Part shown: one piece after another, positions 37,501 to 46,077 of the stretch
How the letters are laid out: the number at the start of each line of letters is the position of its first letter
How positions within the stretch are numbered: the stretch's first letter is position 1
NCBI GenBank assembly: GCA_016787665.1
Contig: JAEUUC010000009.1
Location: 381,744 to 445,743 of the forward strand
Origin: Cyclobacteriaceae bacterium
Lineage (GTDB): Bacteria > Bacteroidota > Bacteroidia > Cytophagales > Cyclobacteriaceae
DNA length: 64,000 nucleotides
Direction of reading: 5' to 3'
Notes under the pieces: generated by a model
Database searches by the model: none
Seen by the model: only the letters and a program-made list of their open reading frames with translations
What the model was told of the DNA's origin: nothing
Translations under genes and position numbers: made by a program

Positions 37501-37529
37501 AAAAAAACGCGCAGCCTCAGGCTGGCGCG
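37501..37529 (-). terminator. Minus-strand intrinsic terminator without an obvious upstream gene
   Basis: Read leftwards, CGCGCCAGCCT-GAGG-CTGCGCG forms a stem with one bulge and is followed by TTTTTTT (37507-37501). It lies 48 bp before the plus-strand permease gene. The nearest minus-strand gene upstream ends at 40055, so the transcript it serves is unclear; an antisense RNA is one option. Confidence 0.6.
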
Positions 37530-37576
37530 ATGTTTGGGAAACCTGACCACTTATTCTCCATCCGATACCTCGATTT

Positions 37577-40003
37577 ATGCTCCGTAACTATATTAAAACA
37601 GCTTTCCGAAACCTGATTCGCCACCGCTTTTTTTCGCTGATCAACGTGTTTGGTCTGGCGGTGGCCATGTCCATCTGCATGGTGCTGATCATGCTGGTGG
37701 CCGATCAATTGAGTTATGACCGGCACAACACCAATGGATCGCGCATTTTTCGGGTCACCACGCTGGGGGTAGATGACAAAGGTGTCGTTACCTCGGATCA
37801 GGAAAACAGCTCCAGCCCGATGACGGTGGCCCCGGAGCTGCTGGAAAAGTACACGGGCGTAGAAAAAGCGGTGCGTTTCAGGCGCGGCTTTGGAAACGGA
37901 TGGCTGGAATTTGAAAACCAGAACGTCAACATCCCCCTGTCGGGATTTTTTGCGGATGCCGAGGCGCTGAACATGTTTCAATACGAACTTGAGCATGGCG
38001 ATCCTTCCTCCGCTCTCGTGCAACCCTATTCGGTCGTGCTCAGCCGGGCGGCCGCCAATAAACTTTTCAAAGAGCCAAACCCCGTGGGGCAAACCCTCAA
38101 AGTAGGTGACATTGGCGTGTACACCGTTACCGGAGTGTTGAAGGAAACAAAAAACAAGTCACACATCGTCTTTGACGGGCTGGCCAGTATGTCCACCGTT
38201 AAAGCCCTGGAGGAAGCCGGCAAATTTGATCGAACATCCGAAAGCTGGACAAACTACTGGCAGGGGTGGACCTACGTGATGATCGAATCCGGGAAGACTC
38301 CCCACGATTTGCAGGTGGCCCTTGACGAAATGTACCGGAAACACATTGCGTCCATCACTACGCCCGACACCTACAAAATGAAGTTTGCGCTGCAGCCCTT
38401 GTTTCGCATCACGCCCAGCAACAGCATGAACAACCCCATCGGGCCCCTGTTGCCGTGGCTGGTTGTCTACTTTCTCGGAGGCCTTGCCCTGATCATTCTG
38501 CTAACCTCCTGTTTTAATTTTACCAATCTTTCCATTGCCCGCTCGCTGAGCCGCGCACGCGAAATTGGTGTGCGTAAAGTCACCGGTGCGGCCCGTTGGC
38601 AAATTTTCGGGCAGTTCATTTCCGAATCCATCCTGGTAGCCTTCATCGCCCTGGCCGTAGCCCTTGCCCTGGTAGTGGTACTTGAACCGATGATTCAGCA
38701 GCTCAACTTCGCCCGCATCTTCCGCTGGGACTTGCACAGCAGCACCGCGGTGTACCTGATCTTTGTTTTGTTTGCCACGGTGGTAGGCATCCTGGCGGGA
38801 TTCTTCCCTGCGGTGGTGCTCTCCGGCTTTCAACCCGTTCAGGTTTTAAAAAATCTGAGCAACCTGAAACTCTTCTCGCGCATGGGATTGCGCAAGACCT
38901 TGCTCGTGTCTCAGTTTACGTTGTCCCTCTTCTTCATTCTTACCGTCATGGTGGCCTACGACCAGCTTCACCTGTTCACCCACCAGAACCACGGCTTCAA
39001 AATGAACAACAACATTCTGGTTAAGCTCAACAACACGAGCCATGAAACTCTGAAAAACGAATTGCAGAAGTACGCCAACATCTCGGCAGTTGCGGCCGCT
39101 TCGCACCTGCCGGCAGCCGGCACCTCGTATGGCACAGGTTTCAAGAAAAAGCGCGAAGAGCCGGAATGGACCAATGTGGATTATTTTCTCGTTGACGAGA
39201 ACTATGCCGACAACATGGAGTTGACGTTAGTGGCCGGGGAGTTTTTCAAAACCAAGGAGGTTAACCTGAATAAGAACCTGATGGTGATCAATGAAGCAGC
39301 TGTGGCCAGGTTTCAATTGGGGTCGGCCCGCGAAGCCATTGGCCAGTCCCTGATCTTTCAAAATGATTCCACCGAAAAAATCATTGTGGGTGTGGTGGCC
39401 AACTACAATCACCGCGACCTAATGCGCGAAATTGATCCCATGGCGTTGCTGTACCAGCCGGAATCGTTTAGCGTGATGCAGGTAGCCTACCTGGGCACCT
39501 ATGATGAAGCCCGGCAAGCGGTAGAAAAAGCCTGGGCTACGGTGAATCCGGATTTGAAGATTGACTACACGGAAGTAAAATCCGAAATCAACAAATTTTA
39601 TGAGGTTGTTTTTGGCGACCTGGTGACGGTGCTCGGTTTTGTATCCACGCTGGCGATCTTGATTTCCTGCCTGGGGCTTTTGGGCATGGCCACCTACGCC
39701 ACCGAAACACGCGTGAAAGAAATCTCCATTCGCAAAGTACTGGGCTCTACCGATGGCGCGTTGGTCTTGCTGTTGTCGCGCGGCTTCCTGTCCATTCTCG
39801 GCCTGGCGGTGCTGATTGGCGTACCGCTGGCCTACGTGGTGAACAACCTGTGGCTCGAGTACATTGCCTACCGCACCGCCATGGGTGTGGGCACCATCAG
39901 TTTGGGCGTGTTGTTGCTGGTGTTCTTTGGCGCCTTAACCATTGGTTCACAAACCTGGCGTGCCGTGTTCATCAACCCGGTGGATAATTTGAAGGGGGAT
40001 TAG
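37577..40003 (+). CDS. FtsX/MacB-type ABC transporter permease (two-repeat)
   Basis: The 808-residue protein has the typical Bacteroidota permease layout: MLRNYIKTAFRNLIRHRFFS, a first helix, and a MacB-type periplasmic domain (about 55-270). Three helices follow (FtsX domain, with REIGVRKVTGAARWQIFGQF), then a second periplasmic domain (about 460-660) and three more helices (KEISIRKVLGSTDGALVLLL). It should work with a separate LolD/MacB-like ATPase, not encoded nearby. Relatives export lipoproteins, peptides or signals by mechanotransmission; the cargo is unknown. Confidence 0.93.
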   Translation: MLRNYIKTAFRNLIRHRFFSLINVFGLAVAMSICMVLIMLVADQLSYDRHNTNGSRIFRVTTLGVDDKGVVTSDQENSSSPMTVAPELLEKYTGVEKAVRFRRGFGNGWLEFENQNVNIPLSGFFADAEALNMFQYELEHGDPSSALVQPYSVVLSRAAANKLFKEPNPVGQTLKVGDIGVYTVTGVLKETKNKSHIVFDGLASMSTVKALEEAGKFDRTSESWTNYWQGWTYVMIESGKTPHDLQVALDEMYRKHIASITTPDTYKMKFALQPLFRITPSNSMNNPIGPLLPWLVVYFLGGLALIILLTSCFNFTNLSIARSLSRAREIGVRKVTGAARWQIFGQFISESILVAFIALAVALALVVVLEPMIQQLNFARIFRWDLHSSTAVYLIFVLFATVVGILAGFFPAVVLSGFQPVQVLKNLSNLKLFSRMGLRKTLLVSQFTLSLFFILTVMVAYDQLHLFTHQNHGFKMNNNILVKLNNTSHETLKNELQKYANISAVAAASHLPAAGTSYGTGFKKKREEPEWTNVDYFLVDENYADNMELTLVAGEFFKTKEVNLNKNLMVINEAAVARFQLGSAREAIGQSLIFQNDSTEKIIVGVVANYNHRDLMREIDPMALLYQPESFSVMQVAYLGTYDEARQAVEKAWATVNPDLKIDYTEVKSEINKFYEVVFGDLVTVLGFVSTLAILISCLGLLGMATYATETRVKEISIRKVLGSTDGALVLLLSRGFLSILGLAVLIGVPLAYVVNNLWLEYIAYRTAMGVGTISLGVLLLVFFGALTIGSQTWRAVFINPVDNLKGD

Positions 40004-40054
40004 CGGTTGGCAAACGGTTGTTGGTGAAGAAAATCAATCAGGCTAGGATGTCGA

Positions 40055-40918
40055 CTACTCACAAGAATATTTGTAGGAATACTGATAATAAGCGTCAGAA
40101 AGCTCAAAATTCTTTATCCAAACCTGATTTCCATTACGCAAAAAAGTATAACAATTTAGATACGTTTCGTTGCGATCCATAAGGCCCAGATTAGCAATGA
40201 TATTGTTCTTATTATTGCCAAACCAAAATTGGTTAGCGTAACCTTCACCTCCCCCTAACGGAAACCGAACTGCGTAGTCTTTGAAAACATTCGGGTTTGA
40301 GTCGTGAGACATCTTAACTGTAAAGGTCCACTTTTGATTGTTGATAACACAGACACCATCTTTTGCTTCTATCGCAAATCTTGTATTATTCCCATTTTTA
40401 TACTCACGCAAAATATCAACATATCCTTCACTCAAATAAATGGAGTCATTGGGATTTGTAACAAATAACTGGTTATAGCTATTTGTAAACGTGTTTTTGC
40501 CATCTTCGATCAAATTGAATGTGATGTTGACTTCAGATCCTTTGTAGTCAAAATTATACTTTTTTTGAGTGCCCGGTCTGGCCGAAGGTTGAATTACTAC
40601 TTCTTTGATCTTGTCTTCTTCATAAATCAAAGTTACAGTCTCACTTGCCAAAACCGGATAATCATCCTGTGGCTTACTTCTATAGTAACTCTCAATTTTG
40701 TTGTAATGAGACCCATCGAAATGGTAAATATGTTTTTCTAACTGATTTCCATTTATGGTTGTCAGCACTTCTTGAATAATGCAAGGAGAAGTAACGTCTA
40801 TAAAAGTCTGACATGCGGGTTCGTTCAGCACGACTGTATCCGCACACAAATCCATAGTCTCAGTATCTTCTTGCTCACAACCCAAAAAAAGAAAAGCCAA
40901 AAGGCAAACTTTTTTCAT
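40055..40918 (-). CDS. AT-rich lipoprotein of unknown function
   Basis: From ATG 40918 the protein has 287 residues with a lipobox (FLFLGC, Cys13) and EQEDTE after the cysteine, the acidic pattern of surface-exposed Bacteroidota lipoproteins. The body is beta-rich with several cysteines (CADT, ACQTF, SPCII) and many Asn and Tyr. I recognise no domain. Its base composition is clearly richer in A+T (about 35-40% GC in sampled lines) than the neighbours, suggesting recent transfer. Confidence 0.72.
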   Translation of the reverse strand: MKKVCLLAFLFLGCEQEDTETMDLCADTVVLNEPACQTFIDVTSPCIIQEVLTTINGNQLEKHIYHFDGSHYNKIESYYRSKPQDDYPVLASETVTLIYEEDKIKEVVIQPSARPGTQKKYNFDYKGSEVNITFNLIEDGKNTFTNSYNQLFVTNPNDSIYLSEGYVDILREYKNGNNTRFAIEAKDGVCVINNQKWTFTVKMSHDSNPNVFKDYAVRFPLGGGEGYANQFWFGNNKNNIIANLGLMDRNETYLNCYTFLRNGNQVWIKNFELSDAYYQYSYKYSCE

Positions 40919-41006
40919 AAGGATACAGGATATAAACCAAACAAATTTACCCTGCTTTGGCAAGCCGAACAATTTCTGGTTACACGTTAGTTAGCAAACT
41001 TTGTCC

Positions 41007-41024
41007 TGCGGATTGGAATCCGCA
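41007..41024. terminator. Hairpin downstream of the glucan locus
   Basis: TGCGGATT-GG-AATCCGCA is a perfect 8-bp stem 33 bp beyond the GH30 stop. There is no U-tract, so termination is uncertain; the tight two-base loop may open. Confidence 0.45.
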
Positions 41025-41056
41025 TACCTTTGAGCTCACATTTCATCGGAATATTG

Positions 41057-42445
41057 TTATTCCATCACCACCGTACTCAACGAGTGGGCCGGTAGCGTCA
41101 ACTTAACCGCGGGGTTGACCGAGAGACGGACCTGCGCAGCGGAGGATCGGTCATTCTGCACGACCACCACCACCTTCCCTTCGGGTGTGCGGAAGGCCAC
41201 GTGCGGAAGACTGTCGGGCCCATTCGAATACACCCGCACCGAACCCGGAGGCACAAACCGCGAAGCGTGCGCAATGATGTAGTACGACACATTCCGGGTG
41301 ATGGAATCCCCGATGGTGAGTGCCCCGAGGCAACTGGTGCACCCGCCATCGTCCGTATGCGGACCAAATTCCGGATCGTTGGCCAGGTTCCACTCCAGCA
41401 CGGTGCGCGCCCAGTTTTGCGTAGCGCCAATCAACACGTGGCGGGCATGCCACTGCAGATCAGCGCCAAACGCGCCCTTGGCTGACGTCCACTGCTCAGT
41501 GAAGTAAATGTTTTTGTCCGGGTGGGCTGCGTGAACGTTGGTCATCGCGCTTGCTTCGCCTGCATACAAGTGAAACGCTGATCCGTCCACAAACTTTCGG
41601 GCCGCGGAGTCATTCAAAATGGAGATCGGATATTCGGGATGGTCGCAGTTGTGGTCGTACACCACAATACGGGTGGTGATCTGGTTTTTCTGAAAGGCCG
41701 GCCCCAGGTAGTTTTTGACAAAAGACGCCTGCTCGGCAGCGGTCATCAGCATGCTGGGTGTGTTGTGCGGATTCTCCGGCTCGTTTTGCAGCGTAACGGC
41801 ATGCAGGGTGATGCCCTGCTGTTGCATGGCTGTTACGTATCGAACAAAGTAATCCGCATAGGCCTGGAAAAATTCAGGTCTGAGGCTGCCGCCTTTCGCC
41901 TGGCCGTTCGTCTTCATCCAGGCCGGGGCCGACCACGGGCTGGCCATTAGGTTCACGTCCGGGCTAAGCGCCCGAATTTCCTTCAGCAACGGAATGAGGT
42001 ACAACATGTCGCGGGAGAGATTGAAGTGATTGAGCTGCGGATCAACTTCACCAGCCGGTAAATCGCAATAGGAAAAAACCTGGTCATCGAGATCGGAGGC
42101 GCCCATACTTACGCGCAGGTAACGGATGCCAATGCCGTTGCCGGCTCGGGTGAACAACTCGCGCAGCAAGGCCGCCCGTGCCGCGCTATCCAGTTGATAA
42201 ATCAGTCGTGCACTGCCACCGGTTAACGTAAAGCCAAAGCCATCGATGGATTGGTACCGAACGGTCGTATCCAATTTGATTTCCAACACGATGGTGTCAT
42301 CGCTCGGTGCGGATAGTGTTAACTCGTGCTCGGCCAGCAGCCATTGCCGGTCGGCTGTGGTGGTGTAAAGTTTAACTTCCCGCGAAGGTTGACAATGACA
42401 AAAAAGGCAAAAACCAATTAGTGTGAAAAATCGGACATACGCCAT
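41057..42445 (-). CDS. GH30-family glucosidase/glucanase, lipoprotein
   Basis: The 462-residue lipoprotein (FCHC, Cys18) is a GH30 enzyme. Motifs are GFGFTLTGGSAR near the start, SPWSAPAWMKTNG near 170, the acid/base Glu222 in TLQNEPENP, and the nucleophile Glu317 in IYFTEQW. A C-terminal beta domain follows. GH30 members include beta-1,6-glucanases and glucosylceramidases. No acidic run follows the cysteine (CQPSRE), so it is probably periplasmic. It is the last gene of the locus, 9 bp after GH3. Confidence 0.93.
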   Translation of the reverse strand: MAYVRFFTLIGFCLFCHCQPSREVKLYTTTADRQWLLAEHELTLSAPSDDTIVLEIKLDTTVRYQSIDGFGFTLTGGSARLIYQLDSAARAALLRELFTRAGNGIGIRYLRVSMGASDLDDQVFSYCDLPAGEVDPQLNHFNLSRDMLYLIPLLKEIRALSPDVNLMASPWSAPAWMKTNGQAKGGSLRPEFFQAYADYFVRYVTAMQQQGITLHAVTLQNEPENPHNTPSMLMTAAEQASFVKNYLGPAFQKNQITTRIVVYDHNCDHPEYPISILNDSAARKFVDGSAFHLYAGEASAMTNVHAAHPDKNIYFTEQWTSAKGAFGADLQWHARHVLIGATQNWARTVLEWNLANDPEFGPHTDDGGCTSCLGALTIGDSITRNVSYYIIAHASRFVPPGSVRVYSNGPDSLPHVAFRTPEGKVVVVVQNDRSSAAQVRLSVNPAVKLTLPAHSLSTVVME

Positions 42446-42454
42446 ACTCTGAGT

Positions 42455-44728
42455 TTACTTCAGAGCAAATTTGGCGGTTTTTACCTCTTGCGAATTCGTG
42501 CCGATCTGGATTTCGAAATCGCCCGGCTCTGCTACCCACTTCAACTCGGCATTATAAAACGAAAGCGTATGGGCAGAAATGGTAAAGGTTACGGTCTTTT
42601 TTTCACCGGCCTTCAGGAAAACCTTTTCAAAACCGCGCAGCTCTTTTACCGGGCGGGTGATGGAGCCCACCACATCGCGGATGTACAGTTGCACCACCTC
42701 TGCGCCATCGCGCGTGCCGGTGTTTGTTACTTCAATACTGGCGGTAACCGTGTCGCGTGCCGTCATTTCGGTGGCACTCAGGTTTACATCGCCATAGCTG
42801 AAGGTGGTGTAGCTTAAACCAAAGCCAAACGGGTACAACGGTTCATTGGGCACATCCAGGTAGTTCGACTGAAATTTGCTAAACCACTTGCCCGTGAGCG
42901 GGCGCCCGGTGTTCTTGTGGGCATAGAAAATCGGCACCTGGCCGAGGTGCTGCGGAAATGTGGTGGTGAGTTTTCCCGAGGGGTTCACCTCTCCAAACAA
43001 TACATCGGCAATGGCATCGCCCGCTTCACTGCCGCCAAACCACACGTTAAGGATGGCGGGCACTTGCTTGCTTTCTTCCGTGAGTACAAGCGGCCGCCCG
43101 GTGAAGAGCACCAACACTACTGGCTTGCCGGTGGCGATCAGCGCCTGCAATAAATCTTTTTGGGTTTGCGGAATCTCGATGTTTACACGACTCGAAGCTT
43201 CGCCACTCATTTCAGCCGATTCACCAAGTGCAGCCACGATCACATCCGACTGCCGGGCGAGGCGCACGGCTTCCTCGCGCAAAGCGGCTTCGCTGCGGTT
43301 GTCGCGGTTGAGGCCCTTACCAAACATCGTGGCGTTGGCTTCCAGCACGGCATCGGCATCGAGATTCGCGCCTTTGGCATAAACCACGCGGGCCTGTGTT
43401 CCCACCGATTTCTGTAATCCGCTCAACAGCGGAACAGATTCGGCATGACGCGCGGCCACACTCCACGTGCCCGCCATGTTCACGGCCGTATTTACCAGCG
43501 GGCCCACCAGCGCAATGGTGCCCTGCTTCTTCAGCGGCAGCACGTTGCCTTCGTTGCGCAGCAGCACAAAACTCTGGGCTGCAATTTTTCTGGCCGTGGC
43601 CCGGTTGTCGGACGTAAACACTTCTGTTTTGGCACGCTGTTCATTGCAATAGCGGTACGGATCGTCAAACAAACCGAGTTTGAATTTGGCTTCAAGAATT
43701 CTGCGGCACGCTTGTGTGATTTGTGCTTCGGTGATTTTGCCTTCGTCCACCGACTTCTTCAAGGTGGTGAGTAATCCTTCGCTCACCATATCCATGTCGA
43801 GGCCGGCCGCCACCGCGCGGGCCGATACTTCCTGAAGATCGCCAATGCCGTGCGCAATCATTTCGCTCACGCCCGTATAATCGCTCACCACAAAACCGGT
43901 GAAGCCCCACTCCTTGCGCAGCAGATCGGTAAGCAACCATTGGTTGGCCGTGGCCGGGATGCCGTCAATTTCGTTGAACGAGGCCATCATGCTGCCTGCA
44001 CCCGCTTCCACAGCCGCTTTGTAGGGCGGCAGATAATCGTTATACATGCGATGGCGGCTCATGTCCACCGTATTGTAGTCGCGGCCCGCCTCAGACGCAC
44101 CGTAAAGCGCAAAGTGTTTCGTGCACGACATAATGGTGTTGGGTGCACTGAGATCGGTGCCCTGATAGCCGCGCACCATCGCGCGGGCAATTTCACTGGC
44201 GAGGTAGGGATCTTCGCCATTGCCTTCGGAAATGCGGCCCCAGCGCGGATCGCGGGCGATGTCCACCATGGGCGAGAAGGTCCAGTTGATGCCATCGGCA
44301 CTGGCTTCCTGCGCGGCCACGCGCGCGCTTTGCTCAATCGCCTGCATGTCCCACGTGCAACTGAGGCCAAGCGGAATGGGGAACACCGACTCGTAACCGT
44401 GAATCACATCCATGCCAAATAACAGCGGAATTTTCAGTCGGCTTTTCTCCACGGCAATCTGCTGCATCTCGCGAATGGCAGCCACGCCTTTGATATTGAA
44501 TAATCCGCCCACGCTGCCTTGTTCGATTTTCTTTGCGATGTCTGAATTCAGCGCCTGGCCCGTAGTGAATTGCCCGGCCGAGGGCAGATTGAGTTGGCCG
44601 ATTTTTTCTTCAAGCGTCATCACGCGCAACAGCGAATCCACTTTCGCATCCATGGCAGTGGTAGCCGATTTTTTTTCGCAGGCTACGAACGCGCACGCCA
44701 GCAAACCAAAAACAAATAATTTCTTCAT
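42455..44728 (-). CDS. GH3-family beta-glucosidase, BglX type, lipoprotein
   Basis: The 757-residue lipoprotein (FVAC, Cys17) has the GH3 barrel with TKHFALYG near 203 and the nucleophile Asp283 in VVSDYTGV. The alpha/beta domain carries VIVAALGESAEMSGEASSRV and a fibronectin-III-like C-terminus follows. It would split beta-gluco-oligosaccharides in the periplasm into glucose. Relatives in Bacteroidota act on sophorose or gentiobiose; linkage preference is not readable. It lies 8 bp after a GH144-type gene and 9 bp before GH30. Confidence 0.95.
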   Translation of the reverse strand: MKKLFVFGLLACAFVACEKKSATTAMDAKVDSLLRVMTLEEKIGQLNLPSAGQFTTGQALNSDIAKKIEQGSVGGLFNIKGVAAIREMQQIAVEKSRLKIPLLFGMDVIHGYESVFPIPLGLSCTWDMQAIEQSARVAAQEASADGINWTFSPMVDIARDPRWGRISEGNGEDPYLASEIARAMVRGYQGTDLSAPNTIMSCTKHFALYGASEAGRDYNTVDMSRHRMYNDYLPPYKAAVEAGAGSMMASFNEIDGIPATANQWLLTDLLRKEWGFTGFVVSDYTGVSEMIAHGIGDLQEVSARAVAAGLDMDMVSEGLLTTLKKSVDEGKITEAQITQACRRILEAKFKLGLFDDPYRYCNEQRAKTEVFTSDNRATARKIAAQSFVLLRNEGNVLPLKKQGTIALVGPLVNTAVNMAGTWSVAARHAESVPLLSGLQKSVGTQARVVYAKGANLDADAVLEANATMFGKGLNRDNRSEAALREEAVRLARQSDVIVAALGESAEMSGEASSRVNIEIPQTQKDLLQALIATGKPVVLVLFTGRPLVLTEESKQVPAILNVWFGGSEAGDAIADVLFGEVNPSGKLTTTFPQHLGQVPIFYAHKNTGRPLTGKWFSKFQSNYLDVPNEPLYPFGFGLSYTTFSYGDVNLSATEMTARDTVTASIEVTNTGTRDGAEVVQLYIRDVVGSITRPVKELRGFEKVFLKAGEKKTVTFTISAHTLSFYNAELKWVAEPGDFEIQIGTNSQEVKTAKFALK

Positions 44729-44736
44729 ACATCAAA

Positions 44737-46074
44737 TCAGTAAGTAAATCCAAGTTTTGTAAGGCCTTGTTGTACCTCGGGGCACGACATGAACAGCTCC
44801 CATAAAAGTCCGCTGCGGTGGTTTTCCATCATCACCACAATCGGGCCCTGATCAATGGCGAGGTACCACGGCTTCTGCCAATCGAAGTGCTCGCTGAAGC
44901 CATCGTAAAAACCATATTGATCAAAAATCTTCGTGCCGAGGCTATCGTAGAAATAACGCATGGCTGCCTGGCTCTCCTCGGGCGTGTACGGAAAAGACGA
45001 CAACGCGGCCGTGGGCGAGATTACGCCTTTGTCTTCGTTGGGACTGTGTGCGGCATAAAACTTTATCGAGTAACCGGCCGTGAGGCCCCAACTGTTCGGG
45101 CCATAGCCTTTGTACTGGAGTGGATTTTCTACACAATAGCGGTAGTTGATGAGCGTGTGATTAACATTATGTTGCCAGTAATCGGCATAGGCATCTTTCA
45201 GCTTGCGCGGATCAAGGCCCAGGAATGAATAGTGCGACCAAAACAGCGGGCCACCATACTGGGGCGCTCCATTGTGTTTAAGGCTGAGGTGCAAACCGTA
45301 CTGGCGATGAGCCGTATCGTTGCGGATGGCGCCCTTGCGGGCCCAGCCTTCGTGGTAGGCTTCGGCCGGAATGCCGTGCGTGGGCGATGCAGCTGCCAGC
45401 ACATAGGTGATGAGACATTCGTTGTACCCCTCAAGCGGAAAGTTCATGGCCCACTGTTTGTCAGGCGACCAATGCCAGTACAACACGTTTTTGTTTCCGT
45501 TGCGGTACCAATCCCATTCCACCCCACGCCACAGCGTATCAATTTTCTGAGCAAGCGCTTGTTCTTCTGCAGTTCCGTCTTTGAAATATTGCCGGGCACA
45601 GAGCAAGCCTTGTACAAGGTACGCGGTCTCCACCAGATCGCCCCCGTTATCGTTCGCGCTGAAGGGTTTCACCTTGCCGGTTTCGCCATACATCCAGTGT
45701 GGCCAGGCGCCATGGAAGCGGTCCGCTTTCTCCAGCCAGTGGGTGAGTTTGGTGAGGTGCGCCACGCCTTCTTGGCGCGTGATAAAACCCCGCTCGATGC
45801 CCACCAAAATGGCCATGATACCAAAGCCCGTGCCCCCCGAAGTGACTACGCTCTTATCGTTATCCGGATAGTCGTTATCGAGGTGAATGCGCTCGCACGC
45901 AGCTCCGGATACCGGCTCCGCGCCCTTCCAGAAATACTGAAAGGTATTGTGCTGCACGAGTGTGAAGAGTGAGTCGTCAGTCAGTGCCCGCGCACCTTCC
46001 GGTTTTGAGCCTCCGCAGCCAATCAACCCAACGAATACCACACTGATAAAAAGGAAGCTGATGATTTTTCCCAT
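44737..46074 (-). CDS. pfam10091 (glucoamylase-like, GH144-type) glucanase, lipoprotein
   Basis: The 445-residue lipoprotein (LIGC, Cys20) has the (alpha/alpha)6-type domain shared with its neighbour: VTSGGTGFGIMAILVGIERG, ADRFHGAWPHWMYGETGKV, NDNGGDLVETAYLVQGLLCA, YWHWSPDKQWAMNFPLEGYN and AIDQGPIVVMMENHRSGLLW. Pfam calls this glucoamylase, but characterised GH144 members are endo-beta-1,2-glucanases. CGGSKPE after the lipid lacks an acidic export signal, so it is likely periplasmic. It starts 3 bp after its paralogue stops. Confidence 0.88.
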   Translation of the reverse strand: MGKIISFLFISVVFVGLIGCGGSKPEGARALTDDSLFTLVQHNTFQYFWKGAEPVSGAACERIHLDNDYPDNDKSVVTSGGTGFGIMAILVGIERGFITRQEGVAHLTKLTHWLEKADRFHGAWPHWMYGETGKVKPFSANDNGGDLVETAYLVQGLLCARQYFKDGTAEEQALAQKIDTLWRGVEWDWYRNGNKNVLYWHWSPDKQWAMNFPLEGYNECLITYVLAAASPTHGIPAEAYHEGWARKGAIRNDTAHRQYGLHLSLKHNGAPQYGGPLFWSHYSFLGLDPRKLKDAYADYWQHNVNHTLINYRYCVENPLQYKGYGPNSWGLTAGYSIKFYAAHSPNEDKGVISPTAALSSFPYTPEESQAAMRYFYDSLGTKIFDQYGFYDGFSEHFDWQKPWYLAIDQGPIVVMMENHRSGLLWELFMSCPEVQQGLTKLGFTY

Positions 46075-46077
46075 ATC

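Noticed and set aside
45232..45972. 246-codon plus-strand open frame
   Set aside because: Antisense to the GH144-type gene with conserved motifs; no supporting start signal or domain.
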